Shown here in pieces: positions 19,567-28,887 of a stretch of DNA of 64,000 bases. The translations under genes were made by a program, and so were the position numbers. Position 1 is the stretch's first letter; each line of letters starts with the position of its first letter. The stretch comes from Pseudomonas abieticivorans. GTDB taxonomy: Bacteria; Pseudomonadota; Gammaproteobacteria; Pseudomonadales; Pseudomonadaceae. Where the stretch lies: assembly GCF_023509015.1 (NCBI RefSeq), contig NZ_CP094975.1, positions 937,501 through 1,001,500 of the forward strand. The letters run 5' to 3'. Below the pieces are notes generated by a model. That model was not told the origin of the DNA. It saw only the letters and a list, made by a program, of their open reading frames with translations, and did no database searches.

Positions 19567-20214
19567 TTACGGCGCCAGCCGTTCGCGCACCCACGAGTGA
19601 TCATCCAAGCGGTAATTGAGCCGATCATGCAGCCGGCTCGCCCGGCCTTGCCAGAACTCGATTCGCTCGGGCACCAGGCGATAACCGCCCCAGTGCTGCG
19701 GGCAATCGGGCTGTGTGTCGCTGAAGCGCTGCTCGGTGGCCTTGAGCAAGCCCTCCAATTGCGCGCGATCGGCAATCACCCGGCTTTGCGGCGACGCCCA
19801 CGCGCCCAGGCGGCTGCCCAGTGGCCGCACCTGGTAGTAGGCGTCGGACTCTTGCGGCGTGACCTTGACTGCCCGTCCCTCGATGCGCACCTGGCGCTCC
19901 AGGGTCGGCCAGAAAAAAGTCATCGCAGCGAACGGGCTGGCCGCCAGCTGCTGGCCCTTGGCGCTGTCGTAGTTGGTGAAAAAGGTGAAACCCTGATCAT
20001 CCAGGCCCTTGAGCAGCAGCACACGGCAATGCGGGCGCCCTTGGGCGTCCACGGTGGCTAGGGTCATGGCGTTGGCCTCGACCGGCGGCTGCTCGGTCTT
20101 GACGGCGTCTTCGAACCATTGGCGAAACAGCGCGAACGGCTCGCCGGGCGCATTGGCCTCGGTCAAGCCGTCCCGGGTGTAGTCGCGGCGCATATCGGCC
20201 AGGGCCTGAGTCAT
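19567..20214 (-). CDS. pdxH: Pyridoxine/pyridoxamine 5'-phosphate oxidase PdxH
   Basis: A 215-residue FMN flavoenzyme that oxidises PNP/PMP to pyridoxal phosphate, the last step of B6 synthesis and salvage. The split-barrel motifs [21 protein letters not shown] and [10 protein letters not shown] are present, and the C-terminal signature [12 protein letters not shown]...W is intact. The start is 19 bp after the stop of the OmpA-like gene, so the two are probably co-transcribed. Confidence 0.95.
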   Translation of the reverse strand: MTQALADMRRDYTRDGLTEANAPGEPFALFRQWFEDAVKTEQPPVEANAMTLATVDAQGRPHCRVLLLKGLDDQGFTFFTNYDSAKGQQLAASPFAAMTFFWPTLERQVRIEGRAVKVTPQESDAYYQVRPLGSRLGAWASPQSRVIADRAQLEGLLKATEQRFSDTQPDCPQHWGGYRLVPERIEFWQGRASRLHDRLNYRLDDHSWVRERLAP

Positions 20215-20233
20215 TGCGCTATTTCCTTGCAGG

Positions 20234-21217
20234 TCAGTTGCCGGAAGCCTGGGCCACGGCGTCTTTCTTGGCTGGGGCTGGCTTTTTCACCGCGGCCTTG
20301 GCCGGGGTCACTTTTTTCTTGGCCGCAGGCTTGGCTGGAGCGACTTTCTTCTTCGCCGGCACGGCTTTTTTAACCGGGGCAGGCGCTGGCGCCGGTTTCA
20401 CGTCCTGGACCGCTACCAACGCGGCCGCCGGTGGCGTTGGCGAATTGTACTTGGCCAACAGCGCGAGCATGGTGTTCTGCGGGGTCAGCATAATTTCGAC
20501 ACGGCGGTTCAGGGCACGGCCCTGCAGGCTGTCATTGGCAGCGCGAGGCATGACCGAACCCATGCCGCGCAGCGACAGGCGGTTACGTTCCAGGCCGCTG
20601 AGGCGGAAGATAGCCGCAACCGATTGGGCACGCTGCTGGCTGATTTTCAGGTTGGTATCGCTGGCACCGCTGGTGTCGCCATGGCCCAGGACCAGAACGG
20701 CCGTCTTGGGGTCTGTTTCAATCGCCTTGGCCACATTGGTAATCGGGCCCAGGCTGATCGGCAGGAGCATTTCCGGGCGCTTTGGGTTGAAGCTGGTGTC
20801 GACCGGGGCAATGATCACCAGCACGTTTTCGCGACGCTCGACGGTGAACTGGCTGTCCACCACGGCTGCCCGTACTTTAGGTTCATAGGCATCGAGCCAG
20901 GCCTGGGTTTCCTTCGGGTCGACGGTCGGCACGGCCTTCACGGCATCAGCCTTTTTGTCGCCGCCAAACGGCCACCACCAGTGGCTGCCGCTGTCGGCCT
21001 GGGCGACCGGGGCCACTGCGGCCGGTGCCGGAGCAGGCTTGGCATCGGCCTTGGCCACGCTTTCGTTGATGGCTTGCTCTACGCCCTTGTCAGCGACCTG
21101 GTCAGCGCCAAACGGCCACCAGCGAAAGCCGCTGTCCGTCGTGGAATTCTGTGGAGTGTGTGCGCAGCCGGTAACAGCCAGGCAGACCGACAACGCGATG
21201 GATTTTTTGTAAGACAT
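20234..21217 (-). CDS. OmpA-family lipoprotein with Lys/Ala/Pro-rich tail
   Basis: A 327-residue envelope protein. The signal peptide ends at a lipobox-like VTGC (Cys about 18), so it is probably lipidated. The central region contains duplicated WWPFG motifs (RWWPFGADQ and HWWWPFGGD). An OmpA peptidoglycan-binding domain follows (about 140-265), with [21 protein letters not shown] and [10 protein letters not shown]. The last ~50 residues are low-complexity Lys/Ala/Pro, like a histone H1 tail, which is unusual after an OmpA domain. ATG 21217 has GGAAAG upstream. It is the likely first gene of an operon with pdxH. Confidence 0.85.
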   Translation of the reverse strand: MSYKKSIALSVCLAVTGCAHTPQNSTTDSGFRWWPFGADQVADKGVEQAINESVAKADAKPAPAPAAVAPVAQADSGSHWWWPFGGDKKADAVKAVPTVDPKETQAWLDAYEPKVRAAVVDSQFTVERRENVLVIIAPVDTSFNPKRPEMLLPISLGPITNVAKAIETDPKTAVLVLGHGDTSGASDTNLKISQQRAQSVAAIFRLSGLERNRLSLRGMGSVMPRAANDSLQGRALNRRVEIMLTPQNTMLALLAKYNSPTPPAAALVAVQDVKPAPAPAPVKKAVPAKKKVAPAKPAAKKKVTPAKAAVKKPAPAKKDAVAQASGN

Positions 21218-21325
21218 GAGCTTTCCACAAAATAGATGAATACAAATCAGCTTAAGAAGCCGGTTTAAATCGTTGATTGGATAGTAGATCAATCGATCTG
21301 GTTCCAGCAGCCCGTCGGTCGACTA

Positions 21326-22471
21326 CTAAAGGCAACTAGCCAGCACGCGCACCAGTTTTTGCGCGCGGGGGTCCATCAGCACGTAGGGGCCCAGGGTATT
21401 GGTGACGAAACCGAAGGCCACGTCATGTTCCGGGTCGGCAAAACCCACCGAGCCGCCCGCACCCGGGTGACCAAAGGCGCACGCACCCAGGCCAAAAGTG
21501 GCGTTGGGTAATTGCGGCTGGTCGAGCATGCAGCCCAAGCCAAAACGGGTTTCGGTGAGCAGGGTCTTGTCCATGCCCACGCTGTGTTCACGGGTCATTT
21601 CGTTGAGGAGTTCGGAGTCCAGCAGGGTACCGTCCAGCAGGCCACTGTAAAAACCGGCCAGGCTGCGGGCGTTACCATGGCCATTGGCGGCCGGCTGCTG
21701 CATGCGGCGCCATTCCGGCTTGTTGGTACTGGTGAGTACCGACGGCGGGTTAGTGAACGCTCGTGAGGTCATGGCGGTAGGTTCGCGCATGGTCACTTGC
21801 ACAAGGCGCTGGGCCGCAGCATCGCCCACGTTACCCTTGCCCCGGGCGATATGCGCCACACGGTAAAACTCTTCGTCTGCCAGGCCCACATGGAAATCCA
21901 GGCCCAAGGGGCGCGCCGTGCGCGCCACGATGGACTCGCCCGGGCCACGGCCGTCGGCGCGGCGCAACAACTCGCCCACCAGCCAACCATAGGTGATCGC
22001 GGCGTAGCCATGGGCAGTGCCGGGCTCCCACCAAGGGGCTTCGGCGGCCAGGGCATCAACCATGGTTTGCCAGTCGTACAGGGCCTCTGGCGCCAACAGT
22101 TCGCGCAATGCGGGTAACCCGGCACGGTGGCTGAGCAGTTGGCGCAAGGTGATGGTTTGTTTGCCGGCTGCGGCAAATTCCGGCCAGTAGCGGGCCACCG
22201 GCACATCCAGGGCCAGCTTGCCCTCGCCGACCAATTGCAGCGCGGCTACGGCGGTGAAGGTCTTGGTGCAGGAAAACAGGTTGGCGATGGTGTCGCTGTG
22301 CCAGGCCTCGGTGCCGTCCTTGTCGGACGTACCGCCCCACAGGTCGATGACGGTTTCACCGCCGATCTGTATGCACAGCGCCGCGCCGCGCTCTTGAGGG
22401 TCGTTGAACAGCTCGGCGAAGGCTTCCCGCACGGCTTCGAATTTCAGTTCGTAATGACCTTGAATCTGCAC
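21326..22471 (-). CDS. Beta-lactamase-fold serine hydrolase (EstB-like, family VIII esterase)
   Basis: A 381-residue protein of the beta-lactamase/transpeptidase-like superfamily. SxxK is visible as SCTK (about residues 67-70) within ANLFSCTKTFTAVAALQLV, and a tyrosine motif follows in HGYAAITYGWLVGEL. There is no signal peptide, so it is cytoplasmic and more likely an esterase of the EstB type than a true beta-lactamase. It is flanked by a REP on its upstream side. Confidence 0.82.
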   Translation of the reverse strand: MQIQGHYELKFEAVREAFAELFNDPQERGAALCIQIGGETVIDLWGGTSDKDGTEAWHSDTIANLFSCTKTFTAVAALQLVGEGKLALDVPVARYWPEFAAAGKQTITLRQLLSHRAGLPALRELLAPEALYDWQTMVDALAAEAPWWEPGTAHGYAAITYGWLVGELLRRADGRGPGESIVARTARPLGLDFHVGLADEEFYRVAHIARGKGNVGDAAAQRLVQVTMREPTAMTSRAFTNPPSVLTSTNKPEWRRMQQPAANGHGNARSLAGFYSGLLDGTLLDSELLNEMTREHSVGMDKTLLTETRFGLGCMLDQPQLPNATFGLGACAFGHPGAGGSVGFADPEHDVAFGFVTNTLGPYVLMDPRAQKLVRVLASCL

Positions 22472-22599
22472 CCGATGACTCCCTGCACACGCTTAATACA
22501 AAGTGGGGGGCATTGTTCCAGCCCTTGGGGGTTTTGGGAACAGATGCATGCTCCGGTGGTGGGTATCTTTATGGTTACTTCGGGTTTCTGGGCAGGTGC

Positions 22600-22663
22600 T
22601 CCGCGGATGAATCCTACAGGCCGATGCCGCCCCCCCCGTAGGAGCGGATTCATCCGCGAAAAG
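22600..22663. repeat. REP pair (inverted)
   Basis: An inverted half-copy (CCGCGGATGAATCCTAC) at about 22601-22617 faces a full copy GTAGGAGCGGATTCATCCGCGAA from 22638. It lies in the 241-bp gap between the divergent 5' end of the serine hydrolase and the 3' end of the glycosidase gene. Confidence 0.8.
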
Positions 22664-22712
22664 AACACCGCGTCCCATCAGGAATACCCCGAAGGCTGCG
22701 CCCGAATCGGCC

Positions 22713-25016
22713 CTAGTGCGCCCCGCCTTTACCCTCGCCCTTACCCTCGCCGTGGCCGGCGTCACCCTTGCCGGCATGTTCACCCCCTTTGCCGCCTTCA
22801 CCCGCTACCGGCACTGCCTTGGCCGCCTTGCCCAATTGCTCCTGCGCATCCAGGTTGCTTTTGCGCACCGCATTGATGAAGCCCTGGTACGGCACATCGG
22901 TGATCCCAACAAGGCCGAAGTGCCCGTTCTCGCCATCCAGCAGGCGCCCGGTAACCGGCTCGTCCAGGTACTGGAACCAATGCACGCCAACAATCGACGG
23001 TTCCGCCATGGCAGCCTTGAGGAAGGTGGCATAGGCAGCACCGCGGTCTTCTTCCTTGGCGACTTCCATCGGCCCCGGCCAGAACGGCCCGCGGTCGCGG
23101 GAGCCAAAGGTGAATTCCGAAATCAACACGGGCTTGTCCAGCGCCTTGAGCTGGGCGAAGTCGTAGCCATCCTGCGGCTTGGGCGTGTAGAAATTAAAGC
23201 TCAGCACGTCACAGAACTGCGCGCAGGACTGCACCGCTTCCGGGCTGCTGATGGCATAGCGGCCGCCCAGCAGCAACTGGTTGGGCGCATGCCACTTCAG
23301 CGAATCGGAAATGGTCTTGAAGTAGGTGTCGGCGAATACCCGCTGGAAATACTTCAGGTCGTTCTCGATTTCCGGATGCTCGGGGTTCGGCAGCGGCGCC
23401 TCGAAGCCTGGGTCTTCCATCAGCTCCCAAGCCGGCAGGTCGATGCCCCAGGCCTTGGACAGGCCCTGCTGGTTGCGATACTTGTCGCGCAACTGCTTGA
23501 GGAAGGCGCGTTTGGCCGGCACGTCGGTGGTCTGCCGTAGCGTACCGTAAGCTAATGCATAACGCGCTTTCGGATCGGTGCCAGGGCCGGCCCAGGCCAG
23601 TTCATTGTCGGCGAAGTAGCCGATCAGCCAAGGGTCGTCGCGATGATCGCGGGCGGCGATGGCCACGGCGCGCTCGGTGGCCATGGCAAAGCGTGGGTCG
23701 AACGGGTCGGGCATGCGGCCCCACCAGTCCATGCCGGTGCTGATGCTGGCGTAATCGCCGACGATCGACAGCGGCAAGGTATAGGGCACGCGATTGTTGT
23801 CTTCCAGGGATGGCGCGCTCCAGTTGCCCAGGGTATTGAAGCCCCAGGCCTGCAAGCGATCAAGGGTGTGCGCCTGCCAGCGGCCTTCATCGAAGGGTTG
23901 CGGGGTGCACGGGTCGCTGTCACAGGGCTTGGCGTAGGTGCGCTGCAGGTTGGCGCCATAGAAGTCGAACCAACGGCCGCTGTTGTAACCCCGCCCGCGT
24001 GACGAGCCGTTGCCGTCGCGGTTATCGCTTTCACCGAAGTACGGCGAGTTTTGCGGCAGGCCCGTGAACATGAACTCACGCCCAGCCACGTAGGATTTAC
24101 CGCTGTCGGGGACCACGGTATTGATGCCCAGCGAGTAGAACGGATGGCCCTCGGGCGTGACCAGGTACCAACGCCCTTGGCGTTTTTCGGTGCGGAAGAA
24201 ACCGCTGGCCTTGAATTCGGGGCCCGCCATGAGGCCACCGAACTTGTCCAGTGGCTGCTTGGCGCGCTCGGCCAACCACCCCTTGAGCACTTGTTGCTCG
24301 CGGGCGGCGGACGCCTTCAGTTGCTCGTCACTGGTGATTTTCTCGGGCCACCGGCTGCGGGTGAACTGGCCGTAGCCGTCGACGATGCCAGTGTAGGCAG
24401 CCTTTTGCAGCACATCGCCCTCCACCACGCCAAAGCGCTCCAGCAGGATGTTCTGCGGCGCGCTGGGTTTATCCATCGACAGCGTTACAGAAACCACTTG
24501 GCTTGTGCTCAGCTCACCTTCGGTGGTGGCCAGCAACGTGCGCAAGCCGTCGTGCACCCAAGGCATCGGTGGCCCTGCGCGCATGCCTTGGCTCAGCGGC
24601 GTGAACGCTTGCAGTGGCACTACCAGGGTTTGCGCAGGCCCGGCCGGCAAGTCGACGCGGCTCGTCAGGGTTTTACCGTCGTTGCTCTGGATTTTCACGT
24701 ACAGCGTCATGGCCCAGTCCTGGGCGCTTTGCACGCGCAGGGTCATGGCGCTGTCCGCCGACCAGTCCCAGGCGCCCGACTGCGGCTTGAGGGTCAGGCT
24801 TGGCGCGACGGCAGGGTTGAACGTTACCCGGCGCAATACCTCGCCTTCGGCCGTTTGCTCTGCATTGGACTGCGGCAGGCTGGTGTCCGCGGTGGTGACT
24901 TGCACCACATCGGCTGGGCGAACGAAATTGAACAGCGTCTGCTGGGTTCCGGGAGCCGCCATCAAGGGGCTGGCGAACATCAGGGCAAAGGCAACGGGCA
25001 ACGAACGGCGAATCAT
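22713..25016 (-). CDS. Secreted agarase-like glycoside hydrolase
   Basis: A 767-residue exported protein with a clear signal peptide (MIRRSLPVAFALMFASPLMA). An N-terminal beta-sandwich-like region (about 25-220) precedes a (beta/alpha)8 catalytic domain resembling GH50/GH42-type beta-agarases. The likely acid/base Glu472 is in FADNELAW and the likely nucleophile Glu634 in VLISEFTFGS. The last ~30 residues are Gly/Lys/His-rich low complexity. The open frame continues far upstream, but that part is antisense to dinG-coded sequence; ATG 25016 has AAGGAGA upstream. True substrate is unknown; it may be an exopolysaccharide rather than agar. Confidence 0.8.
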   Translation of the reverse strand: MIRRSLPVAFALMFASPLMAAPGTQQTLFNFVRPADVVQVTTADTSLPQSNAEQTAEGEVLRRVTFNPAVAPSLTLKPQSGAWDWSADSAMTLRVQSAQDWAMTLYVKIQSNDGKTLTSRVDLPAGPAQTLVVPLQAFTPLSQGMRAGPPMPWVHDGLRTLLATTEGELSTSQVVSVTLSMDKPSAPQNILLERFGVVEGDVLQKAAYTGIVDGYGQFTRSRWPEKITSDEQLKASAAREQQVLKGWLAERAKQPLDKFGGLMAGPEFKASGFFRTEKRQGRWYLVTPEGHPFYSLGINTVVPDSGKSYVAGREFMFTGLPQNSPYFGESDNRDGNGSSRGRGYNSGRWFDFYGANLQRTYAKPCDSDPCTPQPFDEGRWQAHTLDRLQAWGFNTLGNWSAPSLEDNNRVPYTLPLSIVGDYASISTGMDWWGRMPDPFDPRFAMATERAVAIAARDHRDDPWLIGYFADNELAWAGPGTDPKARYALAYGTLRQTTDVPAKRAFLKQLRDKYRNQQGLSKAWGIDLPAWELMEDPGFEAPLPNPEHPEIENDLKYFQRVFADTYFKTISDSLKWHAPNQLLLGGRYAISSPEAVQSCAQFCDVLSFNFYTPKPQDGYDFAQLKALDKPVLISEFTFGSRDRGPFWPGPMEVAKEEDRGAAYATFLKAAMAEPSIVGVHWFQYLDEPVTGRLLDGENGHFGLVGITDVPYQGFINAVRKSNLDAQEQLGKAAKAVPVAGEGGKGGEHAGKGDAGHGEGKGEGKGGAH

Positions 25017-25099
25017 GGGGTAAAGGCTCTCCTTGATGGCCGGTGTCGGCCTCAGTGAGTGAATAGACAGCGAAAAGGGGCGAATCTCGCCCCCAGGCA

Positions 25100-27244
25100 T
25101 CAAGAAATTTCGCGGCGGAACGGCGGCAGCGCATTGAGGATAGCCTTGCCGTAACGCTGCGTGACCACGCGACGGTCCAGCAAGGTGATGGTGCCGCGGT
25201 CTTGCTCGGTGCGCAGCAGGCGGCCACAGGCCTGGATCAGCTTGAGCGAGGCATCGGGCACGGCGATTTCCATGAACGGATTGCCACCCCGTGCCTCGAT
25301 CCATTCGGCCAGTGCCGCTTCGACGGGGTCGTCTGGCACGGCGAAGGGGATCTTGGCGATGACCACATGCTCGCAATAGGCACCGGGCAAATCCACACCT
25401 TCGGCAAAGCTGGCCAGGCCGAACAGCACGCTGGAATCCCCCCCGTCGACCCGCGCCTTGTGCTTGTTCAGGGTTTCCTGCTTGGACAGGTTGCCTTGGA
25501 TAAACACCTGCTTGCGCCAGTCGCGGTCCAGGCCGTCGAACACGTCCTGCATCTGCTTGCGCGAGCTGAATAGCACCAGGGTGCCGCGCGAGCCTTCGAC
25601 CAACTCCGGCAGGTCGCGAATGATCGCCGCCGTGTGCGCTGGCGCATCCCGCGGGTCGGCCCGCAGGTCGGGCACCCGCAACACCCCGGCATCGGCGTGG
25701 TGGAAGGGGCTCGGTACCACGGCGGTGATGGCCGCCTTGGGCAAACCCGCACGCATGCGGAAGCGATCGAACTTGCCCAGGGCGGTCAAGGTGGCCGAGG
25801 TCACCAGGGCGCCGTGGGCGACGTTCCACAGGTTGCGTCGCAGCATTTCGGCCGCCAGGATGGGGCTGGCATTGACCTCGATGTCGAACATCGCGCCGCT
25901 TTCGGCCAGGGTCAGCCAACGCGCCATGGGCGGGCTGTCTTCCGGGTCTTCGGCGGTAAAGGCGGTCCACAGCTCCCAGTTGCCCTGGGCACGCATCAGC
26001 AGGCTGCCGAACAGGGGGTACCATTCTTCGGCCTGGTGGCTGGCGATGCCGATGTTGACCTCGCCATCCATGCCTTCCTTGAGCAGTTCGGTGAGGCGGG
26101 TGAACACGTCGGTCAGGCGCGAAAAGCCCTTCTTCAACTCGGTGCCCATCTCGCGCATGTGCTCGGGCACCACGCCACCGACGAAGCGATGACGCGGCCG
26201 CTCGCGGCCTTCCATGTCTTCGCCGGTCTTGAAGTCGGCGAGCTGCTCACAGGCGCTGAACATGAACTGCTGCTGCGTCTTGATCTCGCGGGCCAATTCC
26301 GGCACTTGCTCGATCAGCTTGCCCAGGTCGCCCGGCAGCGGGTGCTGGGCGAGCAGCTTGGTCAGGTTCTTGGCCGTTTGCTCCAGCCACTCGGCCGTGG
26401 AGCGCAGGCGCGTGTAATGGGCGAAATGGCCGATGGCCTTGTCAGGCAGGTGGTGACCTTCGTCGAACACGTAGATGGTGTCGCGCGGGTCGGGCAATAC
26501 CGCGCCGCCGCCCAGGGCCAGGTCGGCCAGCACCATGTCGTGGTTGGTAACGATCACGTCGACCTTGCCCATGCCTTCGCGGGCCTTGTAGAAGGCGCAC
26601 TGCTGGAAGTTGGGGCAATGGCGGTTGGTGCACTGGCTGTGGTCGGTGGTCACCCGGCCCCAGTGGTGGTCTTCCAGGGCGGTAGGCCAGCTGTCGCGGT
26701 CCCCGTCCCATTTGTTGCCGGCCAGCTTCTCGATCATGCTGGTGAACAGCTTCTGGCTGGCCTCATCCACCTCGATCTTGAAGCCCTCTTCTTCGAACAA
26801 CTGGGCAGTGGCGGTTTGTGCATGGCCTTCCTGCAACAGCACGTCCAGCTTGGACAGGCACAGGTAACGGCCCCGGCCCTTGGCCAGGGAGAAGCTGAAG
26901 TTCAGCCCGCTGTTGCGCATCAGGTCGGGCAGGTCCTTGTAGACGATCTGCTCCTGCAAAGCGACGGTGGCCGTGGCGATGACCAGGCGCTTGCCCGCGG
27001 CCTTGGCAACCGGGATCGCGGCCATGCTGTAGGCGACCGTCTTGCCGGTACCGGTGCCGGCCTCGACCGCGACCACGGCGGGGTCACCGCTGCGCCGACC
27101 TTCGTCGTCGCAGGCAATGTCGCCGAGGACCTTGGCGATTTCGGCGATCATCAGGCGCTGGCCATAGCGGGGCTTGAGGCTCTTGGCTTCGAGGAAGCGC
27201 GTATAGGCGCCCTGGATCGTGGATTTGAGTTCGTTACTGATCAT
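25100..27244 (-). CDS. dinG: ATP-dependent DNA helicase DinG
   Basis: A 714-residue superfamily-2, XPD-like 5'-3' helicase that unwinds D-loops, R-loops and damaged structures. Walker A is GTGTGKT (about 63-69). The iron-sulfur cluster cysteines are in the region containing CTNRHCPNFQQC. The DEAH-type box is VFDEGHH. The helicase C-terminus has FGLASFAEGVDLPG and QACGRLLRTEQDRG. ATG 27244 gives the E. coli-like length (716). The glycosidase gene follows after 83 bp on the same strand; the CopD-like gene is divergent. Confidence 0.95.
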   Translation of the reverse strand: MISNELKSTIQGAYTRFLEAKSLKPRYGQRLMIAEIAKVLGDIACDDEGRRSGDPAVVAVEAGTGTGKTVAYSMAAIPVAKAAGKRLVIATATVALQEQIVYKDLPDLMRNSGLNFSFSLAKGRGRYLCLSKLDVLLQEGHAQTATAQLFEEEGFKIEVDEASQKLFTSMIEKLAGNKWDGDRDSWPTALEDHHWGRVTTDHSQCTNRHCPNFQQCAFYKAREGMGKVDVIVTNHDMVLADLALGGGAVLPDPRDTIYVFDEGHHLPDKAIGHFAHYTRLRSTAEWLEQTAKNLTKLLAQHPLPGDLGKLIEQVPELAREIKTQQQFMFSACEQLADFKTGEDMEGRERPRHRFVGGVVPEHMREMGTELKKGFSRLTDVFTRLTELLKEGMDGEVNIGIASHQAEEWYPLFGSLLMRAQGNWELWTAFTAEDPEDSPPMARWLTLAESGAMFDIEVNASPILAAEMLRRNLWNVAHGALVTSATLTALGKFDRFRMRAGLPKAAITAVVPSPFHHADAGVLRVPDLRADPRDAPAHTAAIIRDLPELVEGSRGTLVLFSSRKQMQDVFDGLDRDWRKQVFIQGNLSKQETLNKHKARVDGGDSSVLFGLASFAEGVDLPGAYCEHVVIAKIPFAVPDDPVEAALAEWIEARGGNPFMEIAVPDASLKLIQACGRLLRTEQDRGTITLLDRRVVTQRYGKAILNALPPFRREIS

Positions 27245-27341
27245 GGGTCTTGGGCGTAAAAAGCCTGGATAAATTTTCAGTGTTTCAAATAGGGCCGCTA
27301 TCATACCCCGCTAAATCCCTGCGTGCTGAACGGAGATCCAC

Positions 27342-27806
27342 ATGACCGCGTTTGCCCCCCTCTACACCTTGCATGTACTGGCGGCCTTGATCTGGGTAGG
27401 CGGCATGTTCTTCGCCTGGATGATCCTGCGCCCAGCGGCGGTTGCAGCCCTGCAAGGCCCCGCTCGGCTGACCCTGTGGGGGGAAGTTTTCCCACGCTTT
27501 TTTGTCTGGGTCTGGGCCGCCGTGCTGATTCTTCCGATCAGTGGCGTCGGCTTGCTGCAGCTGCATTTTCGCGGTTTCGAGACCGCACCGCGCTATGTGC
27601 AGGCCATGATGGGGCTGTATGTGGTGATGCTGGCGTTGTTTTTGCGCATCCAGGCGCTGCAACTGCCAGTGCTGCGCTCGGCCATCCAGGCCCAGGACTG
27701 GCCGGCGGGCGCTGCGGCGCTGGGTGGCATCCGCCGGTTGGTGGGGGTGAATCTGTTGTTGGGGTTGGCGGTGGTGGGAATTGCGGCTTGGCGGCCGATG
27801 TTTTGA
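27342..27806 (+). CDS. CopD-like integral membrane protein
   Basis: A 154-residue inner-membrane protein with four predicted helices. The opening LHVLAALIWVGGMFFAWMILRP carries the conserved helix-1 His, typical of small CopD-like/DUF-type membrane proteins, and PRFFVWVWAAVLILPISG follows. Whether it handles copper is unproven. GGAGATCCAC precedes ATG 27342. It is divergent from dinG across 97 bp and followed by a REPIN. Confidence 0.75.
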   Translation: MTAFAPLYTLHVLAALIWVGGMFFAWMILRPAAVAALQGPARLTLWGEVFPRFFVWVWAAVLILPISGVGLLQLHFRGFETAPRYVQAMMGLYVVMLALFLRIQALQLPVLRSAIQAQDWPAGAAALGGIRRLVGVNLLLGLAVVGIAAWRPMF

Positions 27807-27819
27807 AGCCAGGCCAGCC

Positions 27820-28057
27820 TATTCGCAAGCAAGCTTGCTCCCACATTAGCCTGTGGAGCAGGGTTGCCTGCTGTCAGAGCATGAACCAGGCAAGCACCGC
27901 CTCTCTTTCAGAATGCGCTGCGTTTCAACAAGCTTGCTCCCACATTAGCCTATGGGGCAGGGTTGCCTGCTGTCAGAGCATGAACCAGGCAAGCAACGCC
28001 TCTCTTTCAGAATGCGCTGCGATGCAACAAATGTGGGAGCAAGCTTGCTTGCGAATA
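27820..28057. repeat. REPIN of a second REP family with internal 99-bp tandem duplication
   Basis: The outer ends are perfect 28-bp inverted copies (27820-27847 and 28030-28057) built on GTGGGAGCAAGCTTGCTTGC, a different REP family from the others here. Between them a 99-bp unit is repeated twice (27830-27928 and 27929-28027) with only a few mismatches (for example CTGTGGAG/CTATGGGG). Each unit starts with part of the REP stem. It fills most of the 322-bp gap 27807-28128; the last ~70 bp show nothing else. Confidence 0.9.
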
Positions 28058-28128
28058 GGCCGCGCGGGCGGCCGGTCTCAGCATCACTTGAATTTCAAGC
28101 CTAGCCCAGCGCGCACGCCACCCCACAC

Positions 28129-28887
28129 TCACATCCGCTGCACCGTCACCGCCCCGGCCTCACCTGCCACGCCCGGCTGGCCTGGCTCGCCCGGGTGCCC
28201 GGCACGGCCCTTGTCGGTGCTGTACACCAGGCAACCGTTGGAGGCGCCGCCGGCACCCGGTTTACCGGCCGTGCCCGCAGCGCCGCCACTACCGCCCTGG
28301 ACTTGCACCTTGATGGCCTCGGCCGGGAAGCTGCGCGGTACTTGCAGGTGCACGCGGGCGCCTGCGGCACCGTCGTGACCATTGCCGCCATTGAGGCCGT
28401 CGGCGCCTCGGCTGGCTTGGCCCCAGAGGCAACCGCCCTTCTTGCCATTAGCGCCGTCCAGGCCGAAGTAGCCTGGGGCACCCGTGCCGCCACGGGCATC
28501 GATGGTCAGGCTGGGGGCCTGCAAGGTTTGCAATTGCACGTCCAGATCGCGCCCCGGCAACGCTGCTTTCTCATAGGTGCCGGGGGCACCACGGGCGAGT
28601 ATCTGGCTACCTTCGGCGAAGCTTGCGACCTTGGCCTGAACCCGCAACGGGTGGTCCGCCGGCACGATGGCGATGCGCGCCTCATGACCCAGGCGCAGCT
28701 CGCCCACCTTCAATTCGGTGAGGTTGGCCGGGATCAGCAAAGTGGCGTAATCCGCCACGTCCAGGCGGTCCAGCTGAACCACGCCGTCCTTGCCGGGCAG
28801 GCGCATCAGCGAGTGGGCCTCCACGCTCAAGCTGTCGGCCATGGCCAGGGGGGTGAAAAGTGCGGCGAGCAGACACAAACTACGCAT
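28129..28887 (-). CDS. Secreted collagen-like (Gly-X-Y) repeat protein
   Basis: A 252-residue exported protein. The signal peptide is MRSLCLLAALFTPLAMA. Residues about 20-125 form a beta-rich N-terminal region. Two Gly-X-Y tracts follow: GAPGYFGLDGANGKKGG...GADGLNGGNGHDGAAG and GGSGGAAGTAGKPGAGG...GRAGHPGEPGQPGVAGEAG, separated by a short non-collagen segment, with two Cys that could cross-link. Function is unknown; such proteins are often surface or adhesive. ATG 28887 overlaps the DUF1145 stop by 8 bases, so the two are translationally coupled. Confidence 0.75.
   Translation of the reverse strand: MRSLCLLAALFTPLAMADSLSVEAHSLMRLPGKDGVVQLDRLDVADYATLLIPANLTELKVGELRLGHEARIAIVPADHPLRVQAKVASFAEGSQILARGAPGTYEKAALPGRDLDVQLQTLQAPSLTIDARGGTGAPGYFGLDGANGKKGGCLWGQASRGADGLNGGNGHDGAAGARVHLQVPRSFPAEAIKVQVQGGSGGAAGTAGKPGAGGASNGCLVYSTDKGRAGHPGEPGQPGVAGEAGAVTVQRM

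Noticed and set aside
22713..26024. A 1,103-codon open frame on the minus strand
   Set aside because: Only the part from 25016 onward has a signal peptide and glycosidase motifs. The upstream ~335 codons are antisense-frame reading through dinG and have Arg/Pro/Gly-rich shadow composition.
27323..28378. 351-codon plus-strand frame over the CopD-like gene and REPIN
   Set aside because: It is out of frame with the CopD gene and runs through the tandem duplication, repeating the same peptide twice.
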